This document shows positions 32,520 to 43,177 of a stretch of 64,000 bases of DNA, in pieces. How positions within the stretch are numbered: the first letter of the stretch is position 1; every line of letters begins with the position of its first letter. A model generated the notes under the pieces. The model searched no databases. It had not been told where the DNA came from and saw nothing but the letters and a program-made list of their open reading frames with translations. Position numbers and translations under genes: made by a program. Origin of the DNA: Leptospira stimsonii (GTDB lineage Bacteria > Spirochaetota > Leptospiria > Leptospirales > Leptospiraceae); contig NZ_QHCT01000006.1 in assembly GCF_003545885.1 (NCBI RefSeq), positions 124,001 through 188,000 of the forward strand, given 5' to 3'.

Positions 32520-33593
32520 CTACGGGTTCAATTTGTATTTTCCGATTCGATCATTGTGAAGACTCCCTAAATAGAGAAAACCATTTTTATATTTTACGGA
32601 AGTGATCGCTTTCAAATGTTTTCCACTGGGTTCTTGAAAACTACGAAGCGGCGTACCGTTTTCATCCAAAAGAAGAACGAATCCGTACGGTTGCGCTTTG
32701 GGCCAGAGAAATTTCGGAAGTTTTGCGATGAATGTTTTCAAACCCGGACGAGGATGCAGAATGGAATCCATCAATGAATTTCGAACCGTAAAAAGCGCCA
32801 GATAAAAAGTTCCGTTTCCATCGGAGGAAATGTTGTCCGGAAAACCCGGAAGATTTTCGATAAAAAAATCGTTCTGACCCGCTTTCGGTCCTTTTAACCA
32901 GTAACGTCGAATTCGATAACGATACGTTTCATTCACCAGAACGAAATCCTCGTTTTGGGAAAGAGCGACTCCATTCGCAAAGTATAATTCTTTTAACAAA
33001 ACCTCCGTTCTTCCGGTGGATGGATCGTATCGTAAGAGTCTTCCGTTCGGTCTCGCTTCCATCAAGTCGTAGAGATATTCCTGACTCCCGTATTTATCGG
33101 AGGCGTCCGAAAAGTAAACGGTCCCATCCTTTGCGACGTCGAGATCGTCCGTAAAACGAAACGGAACACCTTCCGCTTCCGTGGTGAGAACTTTAATCTC
33201 CCCTTTCCTTCCAATCTCCAGAAGACCTTTGTCCGCATCGGCGACGATCAAACGCCCGTCCGAAAGAAGTTTGTTACCCAAGGGTCTTCCTCCGGTGGCC
33301 GCGTAGGCTTTGACGTTTCCTTCGGGAGAAATATGTACGATCTTTCCGTTTTCACAAGAAGTAAAGACGTTTCCATGATCATCCACTTCCATGTCCTCCG
33401 GACCTTGAAGTTTTCCCGGCGCGATCAGTTCCGCGTTCACTAACAACTGGTTAGGTGCAAACGCGCCTTCCATCAAAGGAGGAATAGGAGGATCGTAAGC
33501 AACGGGGTCGATTGGAGAAGGTGTAAAAAACGAATACCCGATTCCGGATAAGATAAGAATTGAAAAAACGGCAAGAATCCGAGTCCGGTTCAT
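32520..33593 (-). CDS. strictosidine-synthase-like/SMP-30-type beta-propeller, possible lactonase
   Basis: 357 residues from ATG 33593, which has GGAGGAAG in front; the longer in-frame start lacks a site. An N-terminal membrane helix (RILAVFSILILSGIGYSF) anchors a six-bladed propeller outside the cytoplasm. Family marks: GPEDMEVDDHGNVF, FTDDLDVAKDGTVYFSDAS, YFANGVALSQNEDFVLVNET and LPGFPDNISSDGNG, the last typical of the strictosidine-synthase-like/APMAP branch. Related propellers are calcium-dependent lactonases or arylesterases. It heads the minus-strand run leading to the kinase and dehydrogenase, so a lactone substrate that yields a hydroxy acid would fit. Confidence 0.82.
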   Translation of the reverse strand: MNRTRILAVFSILILSGIGYSFFTPSPIDPVAYDPPIPPLMEGAFAPNQLLVNAELIAPGKLQGPEDMEVDDHGNVFTSCENGKIVHISPEGNVKAYAATGGRPLGNKLLSDGRLIVADADKGLLEIGRKGEIKVLTTEAEGVPFRFTDDLDVAKDGTVYFSDASDKYGSQEYLYDLMEARPNGRLLRYDPSTGRTEVLLKELYFANGVALSQNEDFVLVNETYRYRIRRYWLKGPKAGQNDFFIENLPGFPDNISSDGNGTFYLALFTVRNSLMDSILHPRPGLKTFIAKLPKFLWPKAQPYGFVLLLDENGTPLRSFQEPSGKHLKAITSVKYKNGFLYLGSLHNDRIGKYKLNP

Positions 33594-33880
33594 GCTTCCT
33601 CCCTTGTCGCTTGAAAGACCCCAAAGAAATAACGGAGACAAAAGAAGAGTCAACTTGATTTTACTTAATTATAAGTTTCTATTCATTCTATGATTCGCCA
33701 AAAAAATCAAAGAAGAGTCAAAAGAAGAATCTTCGCTTTTATCTCTGAAAATAGAAACGTAGATTTTGATTGATTCTGGTTCCACGCCCTACCAAGCTGG
33801 TGCAGACCTCACGAAAGAATTTATGAATTTCTCTAAAAACAAAATTCTTATCAGATTATAAATAAGGTCCGCAAAGAACT

Positions 33881-34509
<629 letters not shown>

Positions 34510-34513
<4 letters not shown>

Positions 34514-35721
34514 ACTCGAAGCCATTCTTAGAAGTAAAAGAAAAACACAAAAAAAGACTCTTTTACTTAGACAATCTCCGTTCCTTTGCCCTTTTGCTCG
34601 GACTTGTATTTCACGTAGCGATCGTCTACGCGGCGGAAATCAAATACCCGCTTCGTAACGAGGAACGATCCGAAGTCTTCGACGTATTCGGAGAATGGGT
34701 GCACGTTTTTAGAATGCCCTTATTCTTCTTTCTTTCCGGATATTTCACGGAAGTCATCTTTCGATCCAAGTCTCTCAAAGAATTTCTAAAGATGCGGATC
34801 TTTCGAATATTCATTCCCACCGTTATCGGAATTTTACTCTTCGCACCGATGCAATCCTTCGTCTCCCTTTTGCAGGCTGGTGAAAAACCTTCCTACTTGG
34901 ATTTCTATTTTAGAATTTTCTTAAATGGGAATATACGCCCTTCCCACCTTTGGTTTCTTTACTTCTTAATCCTATTCACGGTCTTACATCTTCTGATCCG
35001 AAAAATCACCCTTCCTCTTTCCTCGTTTCTAAAAAGAGAACCCGAGCAAAAGACATTCTATCAAGAATTCAAAACGATCTCGATCTTCACTTTGATCAGC
35101 GTCGTAGGAACTTGCTTGATCAATCTTTTTTATATGAAAGACGATTCCTGGTACGCGATCGAACCGGTGAACTTCGTTTACAACTATACCTTTTTTCTTT
35201 GCGGAAGCCTTCTCATTTCCAAGGAGAATCTACTTTTGGAACCGCAATCCGATAAATTTTGGATCTGGGGAACTCTCGCTTTGTTAAGCTTCTGGGGTTT
35301 TTATGAGATCAGTAGAATCGATCCTTTTTGGTCTTACTTCGGTTATACGGGAAATTGGAGAAGAGTCCTTCATATCTTTTTGAAGTGTGCGACGGGTTGG
35401 CTCTTCATCCGACTTTTGATCGGAATTTTCCAAAAATTTTTCGACTTTAAGAACACATATACGGAATATATGAGAACCGCGAGTTTGCCGATTTATTTAG
35501 TACATCATCCTGTTTCTTTGCTCGCGGGATTTTACGTGGTTCATAGTTCCTTAGGAATCGCCGGAAAATTCCTACTTCACTTGTTTCTGGTCCTTTCCAT
35601 CACATTAGCATTCTATCATTTTCTAATACGTCCTTTCCGATGGATCAATCTAATTCTCGGAAATCAAATTCCACAAAAAAAGAAACCGTTCCCAGGAGTG
35701 TCCAGTGAACTCAAAGTTTAA
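34510..35721 (+). CDS. acyltransferase-3 family membrane protein
   Basis: 403 residues, TTG start overlapping the previous stop (CTTGA). About ten membrane helices. Family marks: [21 protein letters not shown], with the conserved His in the first helix, [10 protein letters not shown] and [17 protein letters not shown]. These proteins move acyl or succinyl groups onto surface or periplasmic sugars (OafA- and OpgC-like). The RxxYLDxLR and HV spacing is closest to the OpgC/glucan-modifying branch. It is co-transcribed with a cNMP-binding protein and a propeller lipoprotein. Confidence 0.82.
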
Positions 35722-37060
35722 GAAGCCGCTTTTCAAATCGAAAACGTTTCTACTCATCCCCATCTTTCTCTTTCTTGTCTGTTGCGAGAGCGGGAATTCC
35801 TCTTTAATTTCGTCTCCGTCCAATCGCGAGAAAAGCGGAACCACCTCCGTCAAGTTCAGCATCCATCCTTACAAAGGAACGGTCGTAAAAACGGGGGAAG
35901 AAATTCTTCCTTTTAAAGTTTTGGAAACGGATAAGAATATCGCGCTTGTCGAGATGGAAGTTCCCGTTTACAAGGACGAAAAGGGAATCGAGTTAAAACT
36001 TTCCTCTCCCGGTTTTCAAAATTCTTCTTATTATGCGAAGAGCGCGGCGGACTTAAGCGAAAAACTCATCGCCTTGGACAAAGAAGGCGTAACGCATCGT
36101 TTTACGATGCGCTTAAAAACGGGAATGCAACCTAAGAGTGTACGTTTTATCGATAACACGAGACTTGCGATTCCACTCTTAGAAGACGAAGGAATGGACG
36201 TCCTTGACATCAAAACGGGAGAAACGGTTCGTCTCGCTCCTCCGGAAAAATACAAAAAGAAACTCGGCTTTGTCGAAACGATCTCAATTCCCGAACACAA
36301 CGAACTCTGGGTAAGCCAGATGCAGGCGAACGCGGTTCACGTATTCGATTTAAAAACTCTCGCGTACAAAGCGACAGTGGATCTTACCGGGAAATGGTCC
36401 AAAATTCTTCTCTACGACCCTACGAGAGATCTCGTCTATTGTTCCAATTGGATCAGCGAAGACATTTCCGTGATCGATAGAAAGACAAAAACCGAAATCC
36501 GAAAGACGGACAAGATCGGACTTCCGAGAGGACTTCTTCTTTCCAAAGATGGAAAGGAATTGTATATCGCGCAGTTCTCCGCAAGCAATCAGGAATCGAG
36601 CGGAGGAAGACTCGGGATCTACTCGATGGAAAAGGAAAAGCTCATCGATACGATCGGGCCGCCCGGAAACAAAAGACATATCGTTCCCGGTCCGGTGGAA
36701 AACAAAATCTACGTTTCCGATATGTGTTGTAGCAAAATCGAAGTCTATGATCTCAAAGAAAAGAAGGTTCAGAAGACGATTCCCGTATTCGATAAACCGA
36801 ATACGATTGCACTTTCTCCCGATGGAAAGTATCTCTACGTTTCCTGCCGAGGCCCGAACAATCCGACGGAAGGTTATCTCAAAAAAGGTCTTGTTCTAGG
36901 AAGGGTTTACGTCATCGATACAGCAACGGATACGGTAAAAGAATTTTGGGAAGCGGGAAATCAACCGACCGGCCTCGATGTTTCACCCGATAATCGATAT
37001 CTTGTAATTTCGGATTTCTTAGATCATCAGATCCGAGTTTATCGGAGAGACGGATTCTAG
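35705..37060 (+). CDS. YncE-like beta-propeller lipoprotein
   Basis: 451 residues. GTG start at 35705 with AGGAG ahead, overlapping the acyltransferase end by 17 bases. Signal peptide ends in FLVCC. The N-terminal 130 residues are a beta domain; from about residue 130 seven YVTN-like blades follow, such as [54 protein letters not shown] and [16 protein letters not shown]. Such propellers bind other proteins or ligands in the periplasm or at the surface. A CC pair occurs at MCCSK. No catalytic residues identified. Confidence 0.82.
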   Translation: MNSKFKKPLFKSKTFLLIPIFLFLVCCESGNSSLISSPSNREKSGTTSVKFSIHPYKGTVVKTGEEILPFKVLETDKNIALVEMEVPVYKDEKGIELKLSSPGFQNSSYYAKSAADLSEKLIALDKEGVTHRFTMRLKTGMQPKSVRFIDNTRLAIPLLEDEGMDVLDIKTGETVRLAPPEKYKKKLGFVETISIPEHNELWVSQMQANAVHVFDLKTLAYKATVDLTGKWSKILLYDPTRDLVYCSNWISEDISVIDRKTKTEIRKTDKIGLPRGLLLSKDGKELYIAQFSASNQESSGGRLGIYSMEKEKLIDTIGPPGNKRHIVPGPVENKIYVSDMCCSKIEVYDLKEKKVQKTIPVFDKPNTIALSPDGKYLYVSCRGPNNPTEGYLKKGLVLGRVYVIDTATDTVKEFWEAGNQPTGLDVSPDNRYLVISDFLDHQIRVYRRDGF

Positions 37061-37116
37061 TTTGAAAACCGAGAACGTTTTTTTCTTAAAAAACTGTTGC
37101 TTTTGAGAACTCAATT

Positions 37117-37209
<93 letters not shown>

Positions 37210-37219
37210 CCGGTATTTG

Positions 37220-37802
<583 letters not shown>

Positions 37803-40085
37803 ATGAAGATGCAAATTCCTCTCCTCTCCCGTTATTTTTCTTGGTTGCACAACAACGCCCCCGAAGGTCCGGTCGAAGTCTATCCGGAAATAAACGATTC
37901 CTTCGAGAGTTCGGTTCCCGGAATTCGGGTGATCGGCGATTTGACCGGCCTTCCCCTTCTTAAATTCGCTGTCGAAAGCGGATACAAAGTTGTCCAGGAA
38001 ATCAAACAGAGAAGGCAAATTCCGAAACAGTCCGGAAAAAAGGATAATCCCGTCTATGACGTTCTGATCGTAGGTGCCGGCCCCGCTGGCGTTTCGGCAG
38101 GGATCGAGCTCAAAAAATTAAATTATAATTTTATTATATTAGAATCCAATGATTTATTTCATACAATCAAAAGTTATCCGAAAGGAAAACCGATTTTTGC
38201 GGAACCGGAAGATCTGGAAACAAATTCCGAAATTCATATTCTAAACGGAACTAAGGAAAGTCTTTTAGAGGATCTTCAATCTTCCCTCAAAAAATGGAAT
38301 CTTCCGATAGAAATCGGAGCGAGAGTGACTCAGATTCAAAAAGAAGAAGTCGGCTTTTCCGTGGGATGCGAGGACGGGACTATCTTTCGTACTATGGAAA
38401 TCATTCTTGCAATCGGGAAAAGCGGGGACGCAAGAAATCTCCAGGTCCCTGGAGAAGAATTACCGAAAGTCTTTCATCGTTTGATCGATCCGAAAGATTT
38501 CTCAAAAGAGGACGTCCTTGTCGTCGGCGGCGGGGATTCCGCGATCGAAGCGGCCATCGCAATCAGTGATTATGCGAACTCCACACGTCTTTCTTATCGA
38601 GGAATAGAATTAGTCCGACCTAAACCGGAGAATAAGGAAAAATTAGAATCTCTTGTTCAAAGAGGAAAGATAGAATTCCTAGGCGGGAGCCAGGTCGAAG
38701 AGATAGGCGAAAGAGAAGTCAAACTTCGGAATACGGATCCAAACAACGCTAGTCCGAACGTTCAAAGCGTTCCTAATTCGAGCGTCTTAGTTCAAATCGG
38801 TTCGAGCGCACCGATAGAATTTCTAAAAAAAGTCGGACTACGGATCCAAAATCAAAAACGCTTTTGGGATTGGATCGGCTTTATAGAAATGATTCTTTTC
38901 GCGAACGTTGTCTATTTCGGTAAAGCCTCCTTCTACGGAAGCAAAACCTATTCGTCGATAGCACTCGGATCCTTAGTCGCTTTTTTTGTCCTGGGAATAC
39001 CTTTTGGAATTCACCTCTTTAAAAAAAGAAAGGAATTGTTTTCGAATTCCTGGAATACATTCAAGAACGTTTATATCCTTTCAGCCGCTACGTATTTTGT
39101 TACGGTCTATATCGGAAGTAAATATTTGGATTTTTTGTTTTTGGGAAAACAACCCGGATTTCATTATACACTTTTGTATTCGCTCACCATTCTCACTTTC
39201 GGTTTGAGAAGAATGAAGGCAAGACCCACAAAGTATATTCGAAAACAAACGTGGACCTTGATTCTGATTCAAGTATTTCCACTTTTTCTTTTACCGGAGA
39301 TCGTCCTTCCCTTCCTTGGACAACATGGTTTATTAGGCGATCCGAACGGATTTCTACTAACGCAGGTTTTCCCTTACGGCGCTTATTGGAATGCTTACGG
39401 TTTGATTCTTGCGTGGCCTTTGAATATGGGAATTTTTTACAATTCGGGGATAACCACCTTTTGGCTATTATACGGACTCGCGCAAACATTCGTAATCATT
39501 CCGTATCTTGTATACCGTTTCGGAAAAGGCGCTTACTGCGGATGGATTTGTTCCTGTGGAGGTCTTGCCGAGACCTTAGGCGACGAGACAAGAACCAAGA
39601 TGCCACACGGTAAACTTGCGAACCGTTTGGAAAACGCGGGTCAATGGATTCTTCTTTTTGCGACCGTGATAACGATTCTGAAATTGAGTGAAATTTTTCT
39701 TTCTTCTTGGTTTCCTTTTACCCACGTGTTGGGAAGCATCGGAGACAGCGGAAAGAAGGTGTATGACGTGGTCGTAGACTTGATGTTAGCTGGTGTTGTC
39801 GGTGTCGGCGCATACTTTTTTCTGAGCGGTCGAGTTTGGTGCAGATTCTTTTGTCCTCTGTCCGCGCTCATGCATATCTACGCAAGGTTCAGTCGATTTA
39901 GAATTTTCTCCGAAAAGAAAAAATGTATCTCTTGCAATATCTGTACAAAGGTCTGTCATCAGGGAATCGACGTGATGAGCTACGCCAATAAGGGAATCCC
40001 GATGGACAACGTTCAGTGCGTCCGTTGTTCGGCTTGTGTAGTCAACTGTCCGACAAATGTTTTGTCTTTTGGGGAATTGAAGTAG
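37803..40085 (+). CDS. fusion of a thioredoxin-reductase-like flavoprotein with a NapH-like 4Fe-4S membrane module
   Basis: 760 residues. Residues about 80-345 form an FAD/NAD(P) oxidoreductase of the YpdA/TrxR type: VLIVGAGPAGVSAGIEL and VLVVGGGDSAIEAAI as the two dinucleotide folds, but no CxxC redox pair. From about 365 on come some eight membrane helices with YCGWICSCGG and WCRFFCPLSALM, the NapH/NosR-type cluster motifs. Two 4Fe-4S sites follow (CISCNICTKVCHQG, CVRCSACVVNCP). It likely passes electrons from NAD(P)H through flavin to membrane clusters and an unknown acceptor. Start ATG 37803. No partner oxidoreductase is adjacent. Confidence 0.82.
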   Translation: MKMQIPLLSRYFSWLHNNAPEGPVEVYPEINDSFESSVPGIRVIGDLTGLPLLKFAVESGYKVVQEIKQRRQIPKQSGKKDNPVYDVLIVGAGPAGVSAGIELKKLNYNFIILESNDLFHTIKSYPKGKPIFAEPEDLETNSEIHILNGTKESLLEDLQSSLKKWNLPIEIGARVTQIQKEEVGFSVGCEDGTIFRTMEIILAIGKSGDARNLQVPGEELPKVFHRLIDPKDFSKEDVLVVGGGDSAIEAAIAISDYANSTRLSYRGIELVRPKPENKEKLESLVQRGKIEFLGGSQVEEIGEREVKLRNTDPNNASPNVQSVPNSSVLVQIGSSAPIEFLKKVGLRIQNQKRFWDWIGFIEMILFANVVYFGKASFYGSKTYSSIALGSLVAFFVLGIPFGIHLFKKRKELFSNSWNTFKNVYILSAATYFVTVYIGSKYLDFLFLGKQPGFHYTLLYSLTILTFGLRRMKARPTKYIRKQTWTLILIQVFPLFLLPEIVLPFLGQHGLLGDPNGFLLTQVFPYGAYWNAYGLILAWPLNMGIFYNSGITTFWLLYGLAQTFVIIPYLVYRFGKGAYCGWICSCGGLAETLGDETRTKMPHGKLANRLENAGQWILLFATVITILKLSEIFLSSWFPFTHVLGSIGDSGKKVYDVVVDLMLAGVVGVGAYFFLSGRVWCRFFCPLSALMHIYARFSRFRIFSEKKKCISCNICTKVCHQGIDVMSYANKGIPMDNVQCVRCSACVVNCPTNVLSFGELK

Positions 40086-40253
40086 GATTGTTAAACGACA
40101 TTAGGACAAGGTTATCCATTATTTAGAATATTGATACACAGATTAGGCCATCTTGTCGCTCTTCTACAAAAACTTATCCAGTCAGAATGTAAATTATTGA
40201 CCAAAAACATCTTTGACAAAAAGTTACTCAAACTACGATTTTTAGGAGATTTC

Positions 40254-40487
40254 ATGCGTTCAATAAAGTTTGGGGGAGTATTGTTTCCCATATTTTTGTT
40301 TGTAAATTGTGTATCATATCACGTTGGATCGGGGGCCTTTGCCGGAGACCACCTTTATCTTGTAGCTCATAAAGACACAGGGAATCCGATGGATGTTAAC
40401 CGCTATTCAAGTCAACTTCTTCTTTGCCATATAGAAACAGACGATTCACTAAATTGCAAACCAGCTACCATCAAAGGAATCAAATAA
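40254..40487 (+). CDS. small lipoprotein (first of three related)
   Basis: 77 residues from ATG 40254, with TAGGAG upstream; the longer frame has no site. The lipobox is FVNC. The C-terminal CHIETDDSLNC pattern (Cys-x9-Cys) recurs in the next two genes. One base separates it from the following ATG. The local sequence is clearly more AT-rich than the surroundings. Function unknown; likely membrane-anchored. Confidence 0.7.
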   Translation: MRSIKFGGVLFPIFLFVNCVSYHVGSGAFAGDHLYLVAHKDTGNPMDVNRYSSQLLLCHIETDDSLNCKPATIKGIK

Positions 40488-40488
40488 G

Positions 40489-40767
40489 ATGAAAAAAAGT
40501 ATCTGCAAAATTCTCGTTCTAACAAGTTTATTTTTCTCTTTTTCACAATGTGTTACGCATATCGCAAAAGTACAAGTTTTTGATAAAGATAAAATTACGG
40601 TTTACAAAAATTACTGTCCAATGCGCGCTTTTGCAACGACCTTTTATGCAGTTTGTAATCCATACGCCTACTATGTAGAAGATTACATGTGTGTTGTAGA
40701 AAAGACAGGGGAATTAAGTTGCAATGACGTAACTGAGAAATATAAAAACCCTAGTACAAAGCTTTAA
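40489..40767 (+). CDS. small lipoprotein (second of three related)
   Basis: 92 residues, starting one base after the previous stop. Lipobox SFSQC. It shares with its neighbours a C-terminal Cys pair (CVVEKTGELSC, x9) and holds extra Cys in NYCPMRAF and AVCNPYAYY. The Tyr-rich middle (FYAVCNPYAYYVEDY) suggests a compact disulfide-bonded domain. Function unknown. Confidence 0.7.
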   Translation: MKKSICKILVLTSLFFSFSQCVTHIAKVQVFDKDKITVYKNYCPMRAFATTFYAVCNPYAYYVEDYMCVVEKTGELSCNDVTEKYKNPSTKL

Positions 40768-40783
40768 AATCAAGGATCTTTTA

Positions 40784-41005
40784 ATGAAAATATCATACAA
40801 ACTTTCTTTCACATTCATTGCACTTCTCTCGACAGTTAATTGCATAAAAGTAGCCAGTTCTGAAATCGTAAAAACTCCAAAAGGCTTTTACAGATTTTAT
40901 AAAACTTCAGAGTTTAGATCCAACTCTAAAGTAGAGTTTTGCTCAGTTGATCAGAATACAAACGCAATCACTTGTAAGAATGTTACTGTCAATTTAGGAT
41001 TCTAA
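40784..41005 (+). CDS. small lipoprotein (third of three related)
   Basis: 73 residues, 16 bases after the previous stop. Lipobox STVNC. The C-terminus CSVDQNTNAITCKNVTV lines up with the Cys pair and following KxxT/V of the other two. GFYRFYKTSEF resembles the Tyr/Phe-rich segment of the second protein. Function unknown; probably one operon with the two before it. Confidence 0.7.
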   Translation: MKISYKLSFTFIALLSTVNCIKVASSEIVKTPKGFYRFYKTSEFRSNSKVEFCSVDQNTNAITCKNVTVNLGF

Positions 41006-41082
41006 TAATCAATCTAATTCAATAAGGAGCGGTTATTTGAAGCAAGCCTCCTTATTGAATTTATAATCATAAAAAATAGTAA

Positions 41083-41511
41083 ATGAATAAATACAGTCTT
41101 ACAATTTTTATTACTCTTGCTTTCAGCATTGCTAACTGTCAAAAAGATAATTCGTATGCCGCTAAATCGTCTCCGTTACGAAAAATCAATCTACAAACTT
41201 TTCTAAATTCCGTTGATTCGAAAAAATTCTCCATCGAATTAGCAAAGGGAAAAATCGATGTGAACGTTCTAAACGTTCCTAAACTTCCGCGCCAAATCAA
41301 TCTCGTACTTAGACAAGATGACTGCGCTTATTATGTAATTCGCGGAAATTTAGAATTGAAACTTATGGAAAAAGAACCTCTACTTATTGAGAAAGAAGAA
41401 GTGCTATTTATCCCAGCTGGCGTTGTTCATTCAATTTCTTCCTCGACAACAAATTCGAAAATTCTTATGATCAAAAGCTCCAACAAATCTGAAATCGAAT
41501 ATTTGGATTAA
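41083..41511 (+). CDS. cupin-domain lipoprotein
   Basis: 142 residues. Lipobox IANC, followed by a short linker and a single cupin barrel (about 60-135): YYVIRGNLELKLM, then EEVLFIPAGVVHSISSS. Only one metal-ligand His (VVHSI) is obvious, with the usual first HxH replaced, so metal binding is doubtful. Single-cupin lipoproteins may bind small ligands at the envelope. It ends the AT-rich lipoprotein patch and is convergent with cdsA. Confidence 0.72.
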   Translation: MNKYSLTIFITLAFSIANCQKDNSYAAKSSPLRKINLQTFLNSVDSKKFSIELAKGKIDVNVLNVPKLPRQINLVLRQDDCAYYVIRGNLELKLMEKEPLLIEKEEVLFIPAGVVHSISSSTTNSKILMIKSSNKSEIEYLD

Positions 41512-41547
41512 TGAAAAGATAATTTTATAAATTTTTTCTTCTAACGG

Positions 41548-42291
41548 TTACAACTTAGTGTAGAAGAATTCGACAATTCTAAACAACGAAAAGACCGCAA
41601 GAGTAAAAATCAAAGAATCGAAACGATCTAAAATCCCTCCGTGTCCTGGAAGGAGATCGGAATAGTCTTTGATGTTTGCCTTTCTTTTCAACCAACTGGC
41701 GATCAAATCCCCGCTCAAACCCAAGATTGCAACTCCGAAAGAAAGGAAAAAAACTTCTAACAGACTTTTCTCTCCGCTCCAAAAAAAGAAAATTCCAAAC
41801 AAAGTAGAAAAAAAGAAACCTCCTGCAAATCCTTCCCAAGTTTTGTTAGGACTGATTTGAGGAGCCATTTTGGTTCTCCCTAAACTCTGTCCGGTCAGTT
41901 GACTAAACGCGTCGAAGACAGCGACACTCAGATATGTGAAGACTAAAACTCGATTTGAAAAGAAAAACCCGCTTCCGCAAAAAAGCGGAAAAATCAAAAG
42001 AACCGCCATAACAACCGGGATCCGAACGGTTCCGGAAAGCTTGAAGATCGTTTTTCCGACTTCTACAATCGCTCCGACGGAAAGAAGCAGGCAAAAGACG
42101 AACCAATACATTCCGCCTAACGTTGCTAAAAGCGTCGTTCCGATAACGATTCCTGCGTAAGACCAGTATTTTGCCCCTCTTCTTCTCTTTTCTTCCCGAT
42201 CCTTCTTTCTTCCGGAAATAAAAAACCAGAGACCGCCGATAGAAAATCCGAAAAGAATAAAAACAAAGATCGATCTCAATTCTCTATCCAA
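41548..42291 (-). CDS. cdsA: phosphatidate cytidylyltransferase
   Basis: 247 residues with about seven membrane helices. The CdsA signature is complete: SWLKRKANIKDYSDLLPGHGG, then ILDRFDS. It makes CDP-diacylglycerol from CTP and phosphatidic acid, the branch point for all phospholipids. ISPNKTWEGFAGG is the other conserved block. Its start overlaps the end of the DAG-kinase-like gene by eight bases, in a three-gene phospholipid cassette. A second cdsA near rseP/dxr is common in bacteria, so this could be an additional copy. Confidence 0.9.
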   Translation of the reverse strand: MDRELRSIFVFILFGFSIGGLWFFISGRKKDREEKRRRGAKYWSYAGIVIGTTLLATLGGMYWFVFCLLLSVGAIVEVGKTIFKLSGTVRIPVVMAVLLIFPLFCGSGFFFSNRVLVFTYLSVAVFDAFSQLTGQSLGRTKMAPQISPNKTWEGFAGGFFFSTLFGIFFFWSGEKSLLEVFFLSFGVAILGLSGDLIASWLKRKANIKDYSDLLPGHGGILDRFDSLIFTLAVFSLFRIVEFFYTKL

Positions 42292-43177
42292 GAGAGTGAA
42301 TCCTGAGTGCCTTAGGAAGGACTCGCATACTAAACTCCATTACATTTCCGTAAATTTCTCCATCCACCATCAAAAGACCCGGGATTTCGAATTCTATTTG
42401 CGCGGAGGTCGCCTTGAGTCGATTAGGCGGATCGTAAAAATACGTCTTACTCAAAATGGAAAGATTATGAACGGTTTGTTTCAAACTCCCTGCGTCCAGC
42501 TCCGCGACGTCGAACTTCCCGTCCGATAGATCCGCGTCCGGAAAGGCGACAAAGTTTGCAACGTGTTTGCTATTGTTAAGAATTCCTCCGGTTAGAATTT
42601 TCCTCTCCGAAGAAAACTGATCGTAAGAAATCAGATACGATTCTCGAGTATTCACAAAGGAACCAAGACCGGCCGCGATTGGATAACAGAATTTACGAAA
42701 CCGTTTGAAAGATCGATTCGCCATTTCCGTTACTTTCGCGGGAAAGCCGAAACAAACGGTACTGGCGGAAACGCAGGAGAAACATTCTTCGGTTGTCTTA
42801 ACTTCTAAACTCATTAGATCGATCGTGAGTTCTTTTCCCCAGATCAATTTACTCAAAGATGTCTTCCAACTTCCAAGACCAAGGTCTCTTGCGAGAGAAT
42901 TGCCGGTCCCTGCCGGCACTAAACGAATTTTCGGAAACGGAAAATGCAAAGAAGAAAGAATTTCATGTAAGGTCCCGTCACCGCCGATTACGATAATTTC
43001 CGAAACGCCGGACTGTTTTCTCGCGATCTCTTTCGCGTGTCCCGGAAAATCCGTCTCTTCAAAAGGAATTCCGTTTCCTTCCAAATAGGTTCTTAAACTT
43101 AGATTATCCGATTGATTCTTGGAACCGCTCTTACCGTTTAAGATTGCAAAACGTTTCTGTCTTCTTTCCATATCCAA
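42284..43177 (-). CDS. diacylglycerol/sphingosine kinase-family lipid kinase
   Basis: 297 residues from a TTG at 43177, which has GAGGG at good spacing; ATG 43171 is the alternative. NAD-kinase-like catalytic fold with VIGGDGTLHEIL and VPAGTGNSLARDLGLG, the nucleotide-binding marks of the DAGK catalytic family (DgkB/YegS). The C-terminal beta domain has LLMVDGEIYGN. It would phosphorylate diacylglycerol or a related lipid to give phosphatidic acid, the substrate of the CdsA encoded next. It overlaps both neighbours. Confidence 0.86.
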   Translation of the reverse strand: MDMERRQKRFAILNGKSGSKNQSDNLSLRTYLEGNGIPFEETDFPGHAKEIARKQSGVSEIIVIGGDGTLHEILSSLHFPFPKIRLVPAGTGNSLARDLGLGSWKTSLSKLIWGKELTIDLMSLEVKTTEECFSCVSASTVCFGFPAKVTEMANRSFKRFRKFCYPIAAGLGSFVNTRESYLISYDQFSSERKILTGGILNNSKHVANFVAFPDADLSDGKFDVAELDAGSLKQTVHNLSILSKTYFYDPPNRLKATSAQIEFEIPGLLMVDGEIYGNVMEFSMRVLPKALRIHSLG

